Source: Bradyrhizobium sp.
GTDB taxonomy: Bacteria > Pseudomonadota > Alphaproteobacteria > Rhizobiales > Xanthobacteraceae
Direction of reading: 5' to 3'
NCBI GenBank assembly: GCA_013695565.1
Contig: JACDAG010000653.1
Span: 1-13,697, forward strand
Length of the DNA stretch: 13,697 bases
The translations under genes and the position numbers were made by a program. How positions within the stretch are numbered: the stretch's first letter is position 1; each line of letters opens with the position of its first letter. The notes beneath the pieces are model-generated. The model was not told where the DNA came from, searched no databases, and saw only the letters and a list, made by a program, of their open reading frames with translations. Positions 6,744 to 13,298 of the stretch are shown piece by piece.

Positions 6744-7532
6744 TTACAGCGGCTTGAGTATCTTCACCAGTTCGGCATGAACATACTCATTGCCGGCGAT
6801 CACATGCCCGGTCTTCAGCGGGTCATCGTCGCCCGCCATGCCCGAGATGACGCCGCCGGCTTCGCGGATCATGATCTGGCCGGCTGCCAGGTCCCAGGGC
6901 TGCAGATTGCGTTCCCAATAGCCGTCGAGGCGGCCGGCGGCGATGAAAGCCAGGTCGAGCGAGGCGGCGCCAAACCGTCGAAGGCCCGCCACCTTTTCCT
7001 GAATCGCGGTCAACTCCAGCCGCGACTGGGCATGATCGCCGCGGCCGATATGCGGCAGGCCGCAGCCGATCACGCATTCGTCGAGTTTGCGGCGACCGGC
7101 GACGCGCAGCCGCTGGTCGTTGAGGAACGCGCCCTTGCCGCGCTCGGCGATATAGAGCTCGTCATTGGCGGGATTGTAGATCACGCCGGCGATGATGACG
7201 CCATCGCGCTGCAGGCCGATCGAGATCGCGAATTGCGGAATGCCGTGCAGGAAATTGGTGGTGCCGTCGAGCGGATCGACGATCCAGGTGTGGCTCTTGT
7301 CGGCGCCTTCGCGCGTGCCGCCTTCCTCGCCGATGAAGCCGTAACCCGGCCGCGACTTGGTCAGATCCGCATAGAGCAGTTCCTCGGCGCGCTTGTCGGC
7401 CATGGTGACGAAGTTCGCCGGCCCCTTCATCGACACCTGTAGATGCTCGACTTCGCCGAGGTCGCGCTTGAGGCTGCGGCCGGCGTGGCGCGCGGCTTTC
7501 ACCATGACGTTGATAAGGGCTGAGTGCAGCAT
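6744..7532 (-). CDS. suhB: Inositol monophosphatase family protein (SuhB-like)
   Basis: This 262-residue protein belongs to the Mg2+-dependent, Li+-sensitive phosphatase superfamily, which hydrolyses myo-inositol phosphates or related sugar phosphates in the cytoplasm. Metal- and substrate-binding motifs are all present: GEEGG at 68-72, the family signature DPLDGTTNFLHG at 86-97, and WDLAAG at 213-218. The MADKRAE segment near 44-50 is also typical. ATG 7532 is used because an upstream in-frame TTG at 7568 would add a non-conserved 12-residue tail. E. coli SuhB additionally acts in rRNA antitermination; nothing here shows that role. It follows the SEL1-repeat gene by 116 nt in the same direction and converges on fic. 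The exact substrate is not decidable from sequence. Confidence 0.92.
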   Translation of the reverse strand: MLHSALINVMVKAARHAGRSLKRDLGEVEHLQVSMKGPANFVTMADKRAEELLYADLTKSRPGYGFIGEEGGTREGADKSHTWIVDPLDGTTNFLHGIPQFAISIGLQRDGVIIAGVIYNPANDELYIAERGKGAFLNDQRLRVAGRRKLDECVIGCGLPHIGRGDHAQSRLELTAIQEKVAGLRRFGAASLDLAFIAAGRLDGYWERNLQPWDLAAGQIMIREAGGVISGMAGDDDPLKTGHVIAGNEYVHAELVKILKPL

Positions 7533-7571
7533 GATGTGAGGCTTATGCGTTAGGAGGAAAACGGCCAATGC

Positions 7572-7629
7572 CGTCAGGGGTTGAGGGCAAGGATTGAGGG
7601 CAAAGGTTGAGGAATTGGGTGCCCTGACG
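7572..7629. repeat. Short tandem repeat framed by an inverted repeat
   Basis: In the spacer between the SEL1 gene and the IMPase gene, an 8-bp perfect inverted repeat (CGTCAGGG at 7572-7579, CCCTGACG at 7622-7629) encloses about two and a half copies of a 12-13-nt unit, GGTTGAGGGCAA (7579-7590, 7591-7603, partial to 7612). There is no T-run beside the arms, so it is not a standard intrinsic terminator. The tandem copies look like replication slippage. Any function in separating the two genes is unproven. Confidence 0.5.
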
Positions 7630-7648
7630 ATGTGTCGCCGTCAAGGCG

Positions 7649-8767
7649 TCATTTCTTGTCGTTGCCGATCCATTTGCGGGCGGCCTCCTGGGCCTTGGCG
7701 CGGTCCTCGGGGCTGAGGTCCGCCAGCGCCTCGTCCAGCATCGGATCGCCCTTACCGGCGGTTTTGGCGACGATATGCCATTTCAGGGCCTCGACCTTGT
7801 CGACCGCCGCGCCCTGGCCGCTCGTCAGCACGCGGGCGAGCCGGTTCTGTGCGATCGGGCTGTTTTGCCGGGCAGCCTTGCGCAGCAGCGCCACGCCGGC
7901 GGCCTCGTTCTTCGGCGTGCCGGTGCCGTTATAGAGCGCGATGGCGTATTCGACCTCGGCGTCGACATTGTCGGCGAGCGAGGCGGCCTGCAGCAGGCGC
8001 ACCGCCCTGTCGATGTCCTTTGGCACGCCGGTGCCTTCCTTGTAGAACGTCGCCAGCGCGTATTGCGCTTCCGCGTTGCCGGCATCGGCTGCCACCCGCA
8101 GCAATTCGGCCGAACGTTTCAGGTCCTGCGGCAGCGTCTGCCCGTCGAGATAGAGCAGCGCGAGATTATACGCCGCCTTGGGGTTGCCGAGCTTGGCGGA
8201 GGAGGCCAGCAGCCTGACGGCTTGCTCGCGGTTGATGGGCCCGCCGCGGCCGGAAAGCTTCATCATCGCCAGCGCAAACATGCCCTCGCGGTCGCCGGCG
8301 TCGGCGGCGCGCTGATACCATTCGGCGGCCTTCGCATAGTCGCGCTTGACGCCGAGGGCGCCGGAGTAAAGCTCGCCGATCATCGTCATCGCCTTGGCGT
8401 CGCCGGCGTACTGCGCCCGCGTCAACGCGAGATCGAGCGCGGTCTTGTAGAGGCCGCGCTGGTAGGCGCCGTAGACGAGATCGACATTGGGATCGTCAAA
8501 TGCAGGCGTTGGCGAAGGCGCCGGCGTGGCCGCCGGCTTTGGCGGGGCCGCGGATTTCTTGGCGGCCGTCGGCGTCTTCGGCTTCGGGGCCTCCTTGGAT
8601 GTCTCTTTGGAAGTCTGCTTGGGCGCCTCTTTCTTCGCGGACGGTTTGCTCGCGGGTGCCGTCGCCGGCGCCTGGGCTGCGGGCGGCGTCAGCGAGATCT
8701 GCGCCGATGCGCCAGCCGCCGCCATCAGGCAGCCAACGAAGATCGATATCGGACGCAGGAGCTTCAT
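7649..8767 (-). CDS. Secreted/periplasmic SEL1-like (TPR-type) repeat protein
   Basis: This 372-residue protein starts with a signal peptide (basic MKLLR, hydrophobic 6-18, likely cleavage after AGASA at 22). A low-complexity Ala/Pro/Lys/Thr linker follows at about 27-90, including near-repeats of TSKE. From about 95 to 340 lie roughly six SEL1 units of about 36 residues, each with the A..-A...LG..Y..G.GV..D...A..W...AA..G pattern; YAKAAEWYQRAADAGDREGMFALAMMKLSGRGG and the next unit, LGNPKAAYNLALLYLDGQTLPQDLKRSAELL, are examples. SEL1 proteins act as protein-binding scaffolds; the partner here is unknown. ATG 8767 was chosen over the longer frame from 8818 because it gives the signal peptide and starts 7 nt after the upstream stop. 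The Cys at 13 is inside the hydrophobic core and does not make a good lipobox. Confidence 0.9.
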   Translation of the reverse strand: MKLLRPISIFVGCLMAAAGASAQISLTPPAAQAPATAPASKPSAKKEAPKQTSKETSKEAPKPKTPTAAKKSAAPPKPAATPAPSPTPAFDDPNVDLVYGAYQRGLYKTALDLALTRAQYAGDAKAMTMIGELYSGALGVKRDYAKAAEWYQRAADAGDREGMFALAMMKLSGRGGPINREQAVRLLASSAKLGNPKAAYNLALLYLDGQTLPQDLKRSAELLRVAADAGNAEAQYALATFYKEGTGVPKDIDRAVRLLQAASLADNVDAEVEYAIALYNGTGTPKNEAAGVALLRKAARQNSPIAQNRLARVLTSGQGAAVDKVEALKWHIVAKTAGKGDPMLDEALADLSPEDRAKAQEAARKWIGNDKK

Positions 8768-8774
8768 TCCGGCG

Positions 8775-9470
8775 CTATCCCTGCTCAGTCGTCTTGCCGG
8801 TCGCCTTGGTTCTTCCAAACGCTGCGGCGTGCGCTTGCATGATCGCCTGCTCGACGTCGATCAGCGCCGCCTCGGGCCCGCGCGGATCGGCCCAGATGAA
8901 ATCGCCGACCAGGACGAAATCCGCGCCCGCTGCGGCAAATTCACCGGCCTCCTCGGGCGACACCGCAAAGCCGACGCAGGGCGGTTCGAACAATTCCTCC
9001 CACCATTGCAGGCGTTCGGCAATCGCCTCGCTCGAAGGCCGCTGGCCCTTGGCGTCCGGTTCGCCGAACAGCACGTAGTCCGCACCGGCTTCGCCGGCGG
9101 CCATCGAATCGTGCCGGGTGGCGAGACCGCCGACGCCGGCGATGCGGTCGGGCTTCAGCGACGGCATGGCGTCTTCCATGTCGGCGATCCCGGTCAGATG
9201 CGCGCCATCAGCGCCGCCACGGGCCACCAGCTCGACATGGCCATCCAGCAGCAGCGCGGCGCCGCCGTCCTGTACGGGGAGCGCCAGCGCCTTGATACGG
9301 GAGATCATGGTGCGCTGGTCGGTCTCGCGCAGCCGCAGCAGCACCGCGGCGACGTCGGCGGCGGCGAGCAAGCCGGGGAGGCTGGCCACGAGCTGTGACG
9401 GATCGTCCACGACGGGCGTTGCGAGATAGAGGCGCAGCACCGGGCGCGGCGGAACAGGTTTAGCGGCCAT
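8775..9470 (-). CDS. ThiE-like thiamine-phosphate-synthase-fold protein, catalytic motifs divergent
   Basis: This 231-residue protein has the TIM-barrel pattern of thiamine phosphate synthase, the enzyme joining HMP-PP and thiazole phosphate. Visible segments are LRLRETD (45-51), LLLDGHVELV (73-82), GADGAHLTG (86-94), GVGGLATRHD (112-121) and GADYVLFGEP (129-138). They line up with the family blocks, but several residues that bind pyrophosphate and substrate in true ThiE differ. The Lys of 'R.K' is Thr, 'NDR/D' is DGH, 'HLGQ.D' is HLTG, the 'VS.H' Ser is missing, and the 'T.TK' loop reads DAKGQRP. It may be a paralogue with another role, although automatic annotation would call it ThiE. ATG 9470 lies just after a terminator; a longer frame to 9533 would run through that terminator. 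It probably forms an operon with the SEL1 gene 7 nt downstream. Confidence 0.75.
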   Translation of the reverse strand: MAAKPVPPRPVLRLYLATPVVDDPSQLVASLPGLLAAADVAAVLLRLRETDQRTMISRIKALALPVQDGGAALLLDGHVELVARGGADGAHLTGIADMEDAMPSLKPDRIAGVGGLATRHDSMAAGEAGADYVLFGEPDAKGQRPSSEAIAERLQWWEELFEPPCVGFAVSPEEAGEFAAAGADFVLVGDFIWADPRGPEAALIDVEQAIMQAHAAAFGRTKATGKTTEQG

Positions 9471-9500
9471 GATGTCGGCTGATGCCCCCGAACTGCGGCC

Positions 9501-9528
9501 AAAAAAGGGGCGGGATGATTCCCGCCGC
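9501..9528 (-). terminator. Intrinsic terminator downstream of fba
   Basis: On the minus strand a perfect 7-bp stem (TCCCGCC/GGCGGGA across 9509-9526) with a 4-nt loop is followed, after two C, by six T (9501-9506). It lies about 80 nt after the fba stop codon and about 30 nt before the ThiE-like start codon. It should end the gap-pgk-fba transcript and implies separate, or read-through-limited, expression of the ThiE-SEL1-IMPase group. Confidence 0.82.
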
Positions 9529-9606
9529 TTCAAATTAATCCGCGACCGTCAGGCGCGGGAGTGAACGAAAGTCGCAGGCCGATGGCCCAAGGGGCTCAGG
9601 CCAGCG

Positions 9607-10674
9607 TCAAGCTACTTTGGGGTCGAGTTCGCCCTTGGTGTAGCGCTTGGCCATTTCGGCCGTGGTCAGCACCTTCTTGATCTTGCCGGCTTGTCCCGCG
9701 GTGTTGAATTCCTGCAGCCGCTGCTTGCACAGCTTGGCCATCGCGTCCATCGCCGGCTTGAGGTATTTGCGCGGATCGAACTCTTCCGGATTGTCCTTCA
9801 GGACTTTACGGATCTGCCCGGTCATCGCCATGCGGTTGTCGGTGTCGATGTTGATCTTGCGCACGCCGTTCTTGATGCCGCGCTGGATTTCGGAGACCGG
9901 CACGCCCCAGGTCGCTTTCATCTTGCCGCCATTGGCGTTGATGATGTCCTGCAAATCCTGCGGCACCGAGGACGAGCCATGCATCACCAGATGCGTGTTC
10001 GGCAGCTTGCGGTGGATTTCCTCGATCACCTTCATGGCGAGGATGTCGCCGTCCGGCTTGCGGGTGAACTTGTAGGCGCCGTGCGAGGTGCCCATCGCGA
10101 TCGCCAGCGCATCGACCTTGGTCTCCTGGACGAACTTCACGGCCTCGTCCGGATTGGTCAGCAACTGGTCGTGCGACAGTTTGCCTTCGGCGCCGTGGCC
10201 GTCTTCCTTGTCGCCCATGCCGGTTTCGAGCGAGCCGAGCACGCCGAGTTCGCCTTCCACCGAGATGCCGCCGAGATGGGCCATGTCGGTCACGGTCTTG
10301 GTGACGCCGACATTGTAATTCCAGTCGGCCGGGCTCTTGCCGTCGGCCTTCAGCGAACCGTCCATCATGACCGAGGTGAAGCCGGCCTGGATCGCGGTCA
10401 TGCAGGTGTCGGGACCATTGCCGTGGTCGAGATGCACGCAGACCGGGATATGCGGATAGATTTCGGTGACCGCATCCATCATGTGCTTGAGCATGATGTC
10501 GTTGGCATAGGAGCGCGCGCCGCGCGAGGCCTGGATGATGACGGGCGCATCGAGGCTGGAGGCGGCCTCCATGATGGCCAGCGCCTGCTCCATATTGTTG
10601 ATGTTGAAGGCCGGCACGCCGTAATCATGCTCCGCCGCGTGGTCGAGCAGTTGACGCAACGTAATGCGAGCCAT
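9607..10674 (-). CDS. fba: Fructose-bisphosphate aldolase, class II (zinc), Calvin-cycle subtype
   Basis: This 355-residue cytoplasmic enzyme splits or forms fructose 1,6-bisphosphate from glyceraldehyde 3-phosphate and dihydroxyacetone phosphate. The homologous form also makes sedoheptulose 1,7-bisphosphate. HLDHGN at 81-86 supplies the catalytic Asp83 and the zinc ligand His84. Further family blocks are GFTSVMMDGS, the EGELGVLG block, AMGTSHGAYKF (second zinc His), LVMHGSSS (third His) and GVRKINIDTDNRMAMTG (phosphate binding). Length and the C-terminal RYTKGELDPKV match the type linked to cbb genes in proteobacteria. GGGAGA lies 6 nt before the ATG. It follows pgk by 68 nt, a gap holding a short GGCGCC hairpin (10696-10710) with no T-run. 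It is the last gene before the intrinsic terminator. Confidence 0.97.
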   Translation of the reverse strand: MARITLRQLLDHAAEHDYGVPAFNINNMEQALAIMEAASSLDAPVIIQASRGARSYANDIMLKHMMDAVTEIYPHIPVCVHLDHGNGPDTCMTAIQAGFTSVMMDGSLKADGKSPADWNYNVGVTKTVTDMAHLGGISVEGELGVLGSLETGMGDKEDGHGAEGKLSHDQLLTNPDEAVKFVQETKVDALAIAMGTSHGAYKFTRKPDGDILAMKVIEEIHRKLPNTHLVMHGSSSVPQDLQDIINANGGKMKATWGVPVSEIQRGIKNGVRKINIDTDNRMAMTGQIRKVLKDNPEEFDPRKYLKPAMDAMAKLCKQRLQEFNTAGQAGKIKKVLTTAEMAKRYTKGELDPKVA

Positions 10675-10742
10675 CTTAATTCTCCCTGTCTTTACGGCGC
10701 CCCAGGCGCCCGATCTGGTCTCAATCTACCGTAATTTTGGAA

Positions 10743-11939
10743 TTAGCGTACTTTTAGAACTTCGACACCGGGCAGAGGTTTCCCCTCCATCCACTCGAGA
10801 AACGCGCCGCCCGCGGTCGAAACATAGGAAAAATCGCCGGCCACGCCGGCCTGGTTCAGGGCAGCAACGGTGTCGCCGCCGCCCGCGACCGAAACCAGCT
10901 TTTTGGCTTTGGTGCGCTCGGCGGCATGCCTGGCCGATACCATGGTGCCGCGGTCGAACGGCGTCATTTCGAAGGCGCCGAGCGGGCCATTCCACACCAG
11001 CGTCGCGGCGTCGTCGATCGCGGCATGGATCCGCACGATCGATTGCGGGCCGACGTCGAGGATCATGCCGTCGGCCGGAATGGCGTCGAGGCCATAGGCG
11101 TGCGAGGGCGAATTGGCGGCGAAATGATAGGCGACCACGGCATCGACCGGGAGGATGATGGCGCAGTTGGCGGCTTCGGCCTTTTCCATGATCCGAAGCG
11201 CTGTCGCCGCTAGATCCTTTTCCGCCAGCGATTTGCCCACCCCGATGCCCTGCGCGTGCAGGAAGGTGTTGGCCATGCCGCCGCCGATCACGAGCGCATC
11301 GACTTTTGTCACCAGGTTTTCCAACAGGTCGATCTTGGTGGACACCTTGGCGCCGCCGATGATCGCGATGACAGGCTTGGTCGGTGCGTCCAACGCCTTG
11401 CCCAAAGCGTCGAGCTCGGCCTGCATGGTGCGGCCGGCATAGGCCGGCAGGACATGGCCGAGGCCTTCGGTCGAGGCGTGAGCGCGGTGCGCCGCCGAGA
11501 ACGCATCGTTGACCCAGATGTCGCCGAGTTTTGCGAGCTCGCCGACAAATGCCGGATCGTTCTTTTCTTCCTCTTTGTGGAAGCGGGTATTTTCCAGGCA
11601 CAGGATGTCGCCATCCTTCATGGCAGCGACGGCTTTGGCAGCGGCCTCGCCAATGCAGTCATCGGCGAAGCCAACCGGCTGCTTGATGACCTGCGAAAGT
11701 GCTGCAGCAACCGGCTTCAGCGACTCCTTGGCGTCGCGTCCCTTCGGCCGGCCGAAATGCGCCAGCAGGATGATCTTGCCGCCCTTGCCGGAAATTTCGG
11801 TGATGGTGGGCGCGATGCGCTCCAGGCGCGTGGCGTCGGTGACGCGGCCATTGTCCATGGGAACGTTGAGGTCGACGCGCAGCAATATGCGTTTGCCCTT
11901 CACGTCGACGTCATCGAGGGTGCGGAATGATTTTGTCAT
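10743..11939 (-). CDS. pgk: Phosphoglycerate kinase
   Basis: This 398-residue two-domain cytoplasmic enzyme transfers phosphate between 1,3-bisphosphoglycerate and ADP, reversible in gluconeogenesis and the Calvin cycle. N-domain substrate motifs are RVDLNVP (21-27), the TRLERI segment and HFGRPKG (61-67). The C-domain nucleotide motifs include GGAKVSTKIDLLENL, GGGMANTFL, WNGPLGAFE and the glycine-rich SVAGGGDTVAAL near the end, followed by FSYVSTAGGAFLEWMEGKPLPGVEVL. ATG 11939 is preferred over an in-frame start at 11966 because family members begin with this MTKSFRTLDD-like segment; the upstream AAGAGA is a weak ribosome site. Full length, no lesions. It lies between gap and fba; a cloverleaf-forming repeat fills the gap-pgk spacer and may affect transcript processing. 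Confidence 0.97.
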   Translation of the reverse strand: MTKSFRTLDDVDVKGKRILLRVDLNVPMDNGRVTDATRLERIAPTITEISGKGGKIILLAHFGRPKGRDAKESLKPVAAALSQVIKQPVGFADDCIGEAAAKAVAAMKDGDILCLENTRFHKEEEKNDPAFVGELAKLGDIWVNDAFSAAHRAHASTEGLGHVLPAYAGRTMQAELDALGKALDAPTKPVIAIIGGAKVSTKIDLLENLVTKVDALVIGGGMANTFLHAQGIGVGKSLAEKDLAATALRIMEKAEAANCAIILPVDAVVAYHFAANSPSHAYGLDAIPADGMILDVGPQSIVRIHAAIDDAATLVWNGPLGAFEMTPFDRGTMVSARHAAERTKAKKLVSVAGGGDTVAALNQAGVAGDFSYVSTAGGAFLEWMEGKPLPGVEVLKVR

Positions 11940-11979
11940 TGGGGTCGTCTCTTGTCCCGGGCGCACTGCGTTTGGATCA

Positions 11980-12061
11980 CGTCATTCCGGGGCGATGCGA
12001 AGCATCGAGCCCGGAATCTTGAGATTCCGGGTCTGGTCCTGCGGACCATCCCGGAATGACG
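11980..12061. repeat. 82-bp composite palindrome folding as a perfect cloverleaf (REP/RIME-like)
   Basis: The outer arms CGTCATTCCGGG (11980-11991) and CCCGGAATGACG (12050-12061) pair over 12 bp. Inside are three perfect hairpins in series. CGATGC-GAA-GCATCG is at 11993-12007. CCCGGAATCT-TG-AGATTCCGGG is at 12010-12031. TGGTCC-TGC-GGACCA is at 12034-12048. The outer arm and the middle hairpin share CCCGGAAT, so they can also pair in an alternative fold. It fills most of the spacer between gap and pgk. I recall similar elements scattered in Bradyrhizobiaceae intergenic regions; copy number cannot be shown from one window. It has no coding potential. Confidence 0.9.
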
Positions 12062-12080
12062 ATGCCTGGAGGACGACGCC

Positions 12081-13088
12081 TTACAGCAGCTTCCCCATCG
12101 CCACGGCGGTGTCGCCCATGCGGTTGGAGAAACCCCATTCATTGTCGTACCAGGACATCACCCGCACCAGCGTGCCGTTCTGCACCTTGGTCTGGTCCAC
12201 ATGGAGGGTGGACGAGTGCGGATCGTGGTTGAAGTCGATCGAGACGTTGGGCGCGGTGGTATAGCCCAAAATGCCCTTCATCTCCTGCTCGGAAGCGCGC
12301 TTCATCGCCGCGTTGATTTCGTTCACGTCGGTAGCGCGCTTGGCGACGATCTTGAGATCGACCACCGAGACGTTCGGGGTCGGCACGCGGATCGCGACGC
12401 CGTCGAGCTTACCCAGCAGTTCCGGCAGCACCAGGCCGATCGCCTTGGCCGCGCCGGTGGAAGTCGGGATCATCGACAGCGCGGCCGCGCGGCCGCGATA
12501 GAGATCGCTGTGCAGCGTATCGAGCGTCGGCTGGTCGCCGGTATAGGCGTGGATCGTGGTCATGAAGCCGGTTTCGATGCCGACGGTGTCGTTCAAGACC
12601 TTGGCGATCGGCGCCAGGCAGTTGGTGGTGCAGGAACCGTTGGAAACGACCAGATGTTCCCTGGTCAGCTTGTCGTGATTGACGCCGTAGACGATCGTCG
12701 CGTCAGCGCCATCGGACGGCGCCGAAACCAGCACGCGCTTGGCGCCGGCGGTCAGATGCGCGGTGGCCTTGGCCTTGGCGCTGAAGATGCCGGTGCATTC
12801 CATCGCGATGTCGATGCCGAGTTCCTTCCACGGCAGCTTGGTGGGATCGCGCTCGGCGGAAACCTTGATCTTGCCGGTACCGACGTTGATCGAGTCGCCA
12901 TCAACGGTCACGATGCCGGGGAAACGGCCATGGACGGAATCGAAGCGCAGCAGATGGGCATTGGTCTCGACCGGGCCGAGATCGTTAATGCCGACGACTT
13001 CGATATCCTTGCGGCCGGACTCCGCAATCGCCCGCAAGATATTGCGGCCGATGCGGCCAAATCCGTTGATTGCGACGCGGATTGCCAT
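12081..13088 (-). CDS. gap: Type I glyceraldehyde-3-phosphate dehydrogenase
   Basis: This 335-residue cytoplasmic enzyme interconverts glyceraldehyde 3-phosphate and 1,3-bisphosphoglycerate. The Rossmann motif INGFGRIGR is at 7-15. Asp36 in INDL is the residue expected to favour NAD+ over NADP+, but cofactor choice should be held loosely. The active-site motif is SNGSCTTNC with Cys153 (Gly where most family members have Ala). The TTIHAYTGDQ segment carries the catalytic His neighbourhood, and the C-terminal WYDNEWGFSNRM is typical. ATG 13088 is supported by GGGAGA 7 nt upstream; an in-frame start at 13103 would precede that site. It lies 210 nt after the transketolase stop and has its own likely promoter and a structured leader, so it probably heads the gap-pgk-fba transcript. 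Confidence 0.97.
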   Translation of the reverse strand: MAIRVAINGFGRIGRNILRAIAESGRKDIEVVGINDLGPVETNAHLLRFDSVHGRFPGIVTVDGDSINVGTGKIKVSAERDPTKLPWKELGIDIAMECTGIFSAKAKATAHLTAGAKRVLVSAPSDGADATIVYGVNHDKLTREHLVVSNGSCTTNCLAPIAKVLNDTVGIETGFMTTIHAYTGDQPTLDTLHSDLYRGRAAALSMIPTSTGAAKAIGLVLPELLGKLDGVAIRVPTPNVSVVDLKIVAKRATDVNEINAAMKRASEQEMKGILGYTTAPNVSIDFNHDPHSSTLHVDQTKVQNGTLVRVMSWYDNEWGFSNRMGDTAVAMGKLL

Positions 13089-13120
13089 GCTCGATTCTCC
13101 CAAAATAGCTGGCGCGACCC

Positions 13121-13176
13121 CCGTGGAGCAGTTCCACGGCGGTGCTTACGGCGGATCGCCCGGTTCGGCCGGGCGA
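13121..13176 (-). other. Two stem-loops in the gap 5' leader
   Basis: TCGCCCGG (13156-13163) pairs with CCGGGCGA (13169-13176), 8 bp with a 5-nt loop. CCGTGGA (13121-13127) pairs with TCCACGG (13133-13139), 7 bp with a 5-nt loop. Both would sit in the gap mRNA leader upstream of the ribosome site. Neither is followed by a T-run on the minus strand, so they look like leader structures affecting stability or translation and not terminators. Confidence 0.6.
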
Positions 13177-13196
13177 GAACGGTCAAGATGAGATTT

Positions 13197-13225
13197 TAGG
13201 TAGTCCTTTTTTCGGACAATCTCAA
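13197..13225 (-). promoter_or_regulatory. Likely promoter of gap with overlapping palindromes
   Basis: On the minus strand TTGAGA (13225-13220) and TACCTA (13202-13197) are 17 nt apart. They lie inside nested inverted repeats: ACGGT/ACCGT (13179-13183, 13225-13229), TGAGATT/AATCTCA (13189-13195, 13218-13224) and GTCC/GGAC (13203-13206, 13214-13217). The symmetry over the promoter suggests an operator. The regulator cannot be named from the sequence. Confidence 0.4.
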
Positions 13226-13249
13226 CCGTCACCAGAGCGCTGCCGATCT

Positions 13250-13287
13250 GAAGTTCCTGCAATGGTTGATGCAAGCAGGTGAACTTC
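13250..13287. other. Stem-loop just after the transketolase stop codon
   Basis: GAAGTTC-CTGC (13250-13260) pairs with GCAG and GAACTTC (13275-13278, 13281-13287) with a 2-nt bulge, giving an 11-bp stem. On the minus strand it begins 12 nt after the tkt stop. No T-run follows, so it is not a classical intrinsic terminator, but it could protect the 3' end of the tkt transcript or assist factor-dependent termination. Confidence 0.5.
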
Positions 13288-13298
13288 GGAAACGGCCA

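Noticed and set aside
7649..8767. SEL1 protein as a lipoprotein (Cys13)
   Set aside because: The residues before Cys13 (FVG) are a poor lipobox, and a better signal peptidase I site, AGASA, follows at 18-22.
7775..8842. 355-residue plus-strand frame opposite the SEL1 gene
   Set aside because: The minus strand shows signal peptide and SEL1 repeats; the plus frame is Arg/Gly-rich without any recognisable domain.
10696..10710. GGCGCC-CCA-GGCGCC hairpin between pgk and fba as a terminator
   Set aside because: Only 6 bp and no T-run on the minus strand; fba follows with a good ribosome site, so the two are likely co-transcribed.
9691..10734. 347-residue plus-strand frame opposite fba
   Set aside because: It is the complement of a highly conserved aldolase. 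Its own His/Val/Asp-rich sequence is the usual antisense product of biased codons.
12201..13199. 332-residue plus-strand frame opposite gap
   Set aside because: Same reasoning: GAPDH on the minus strand is complete and conserved.
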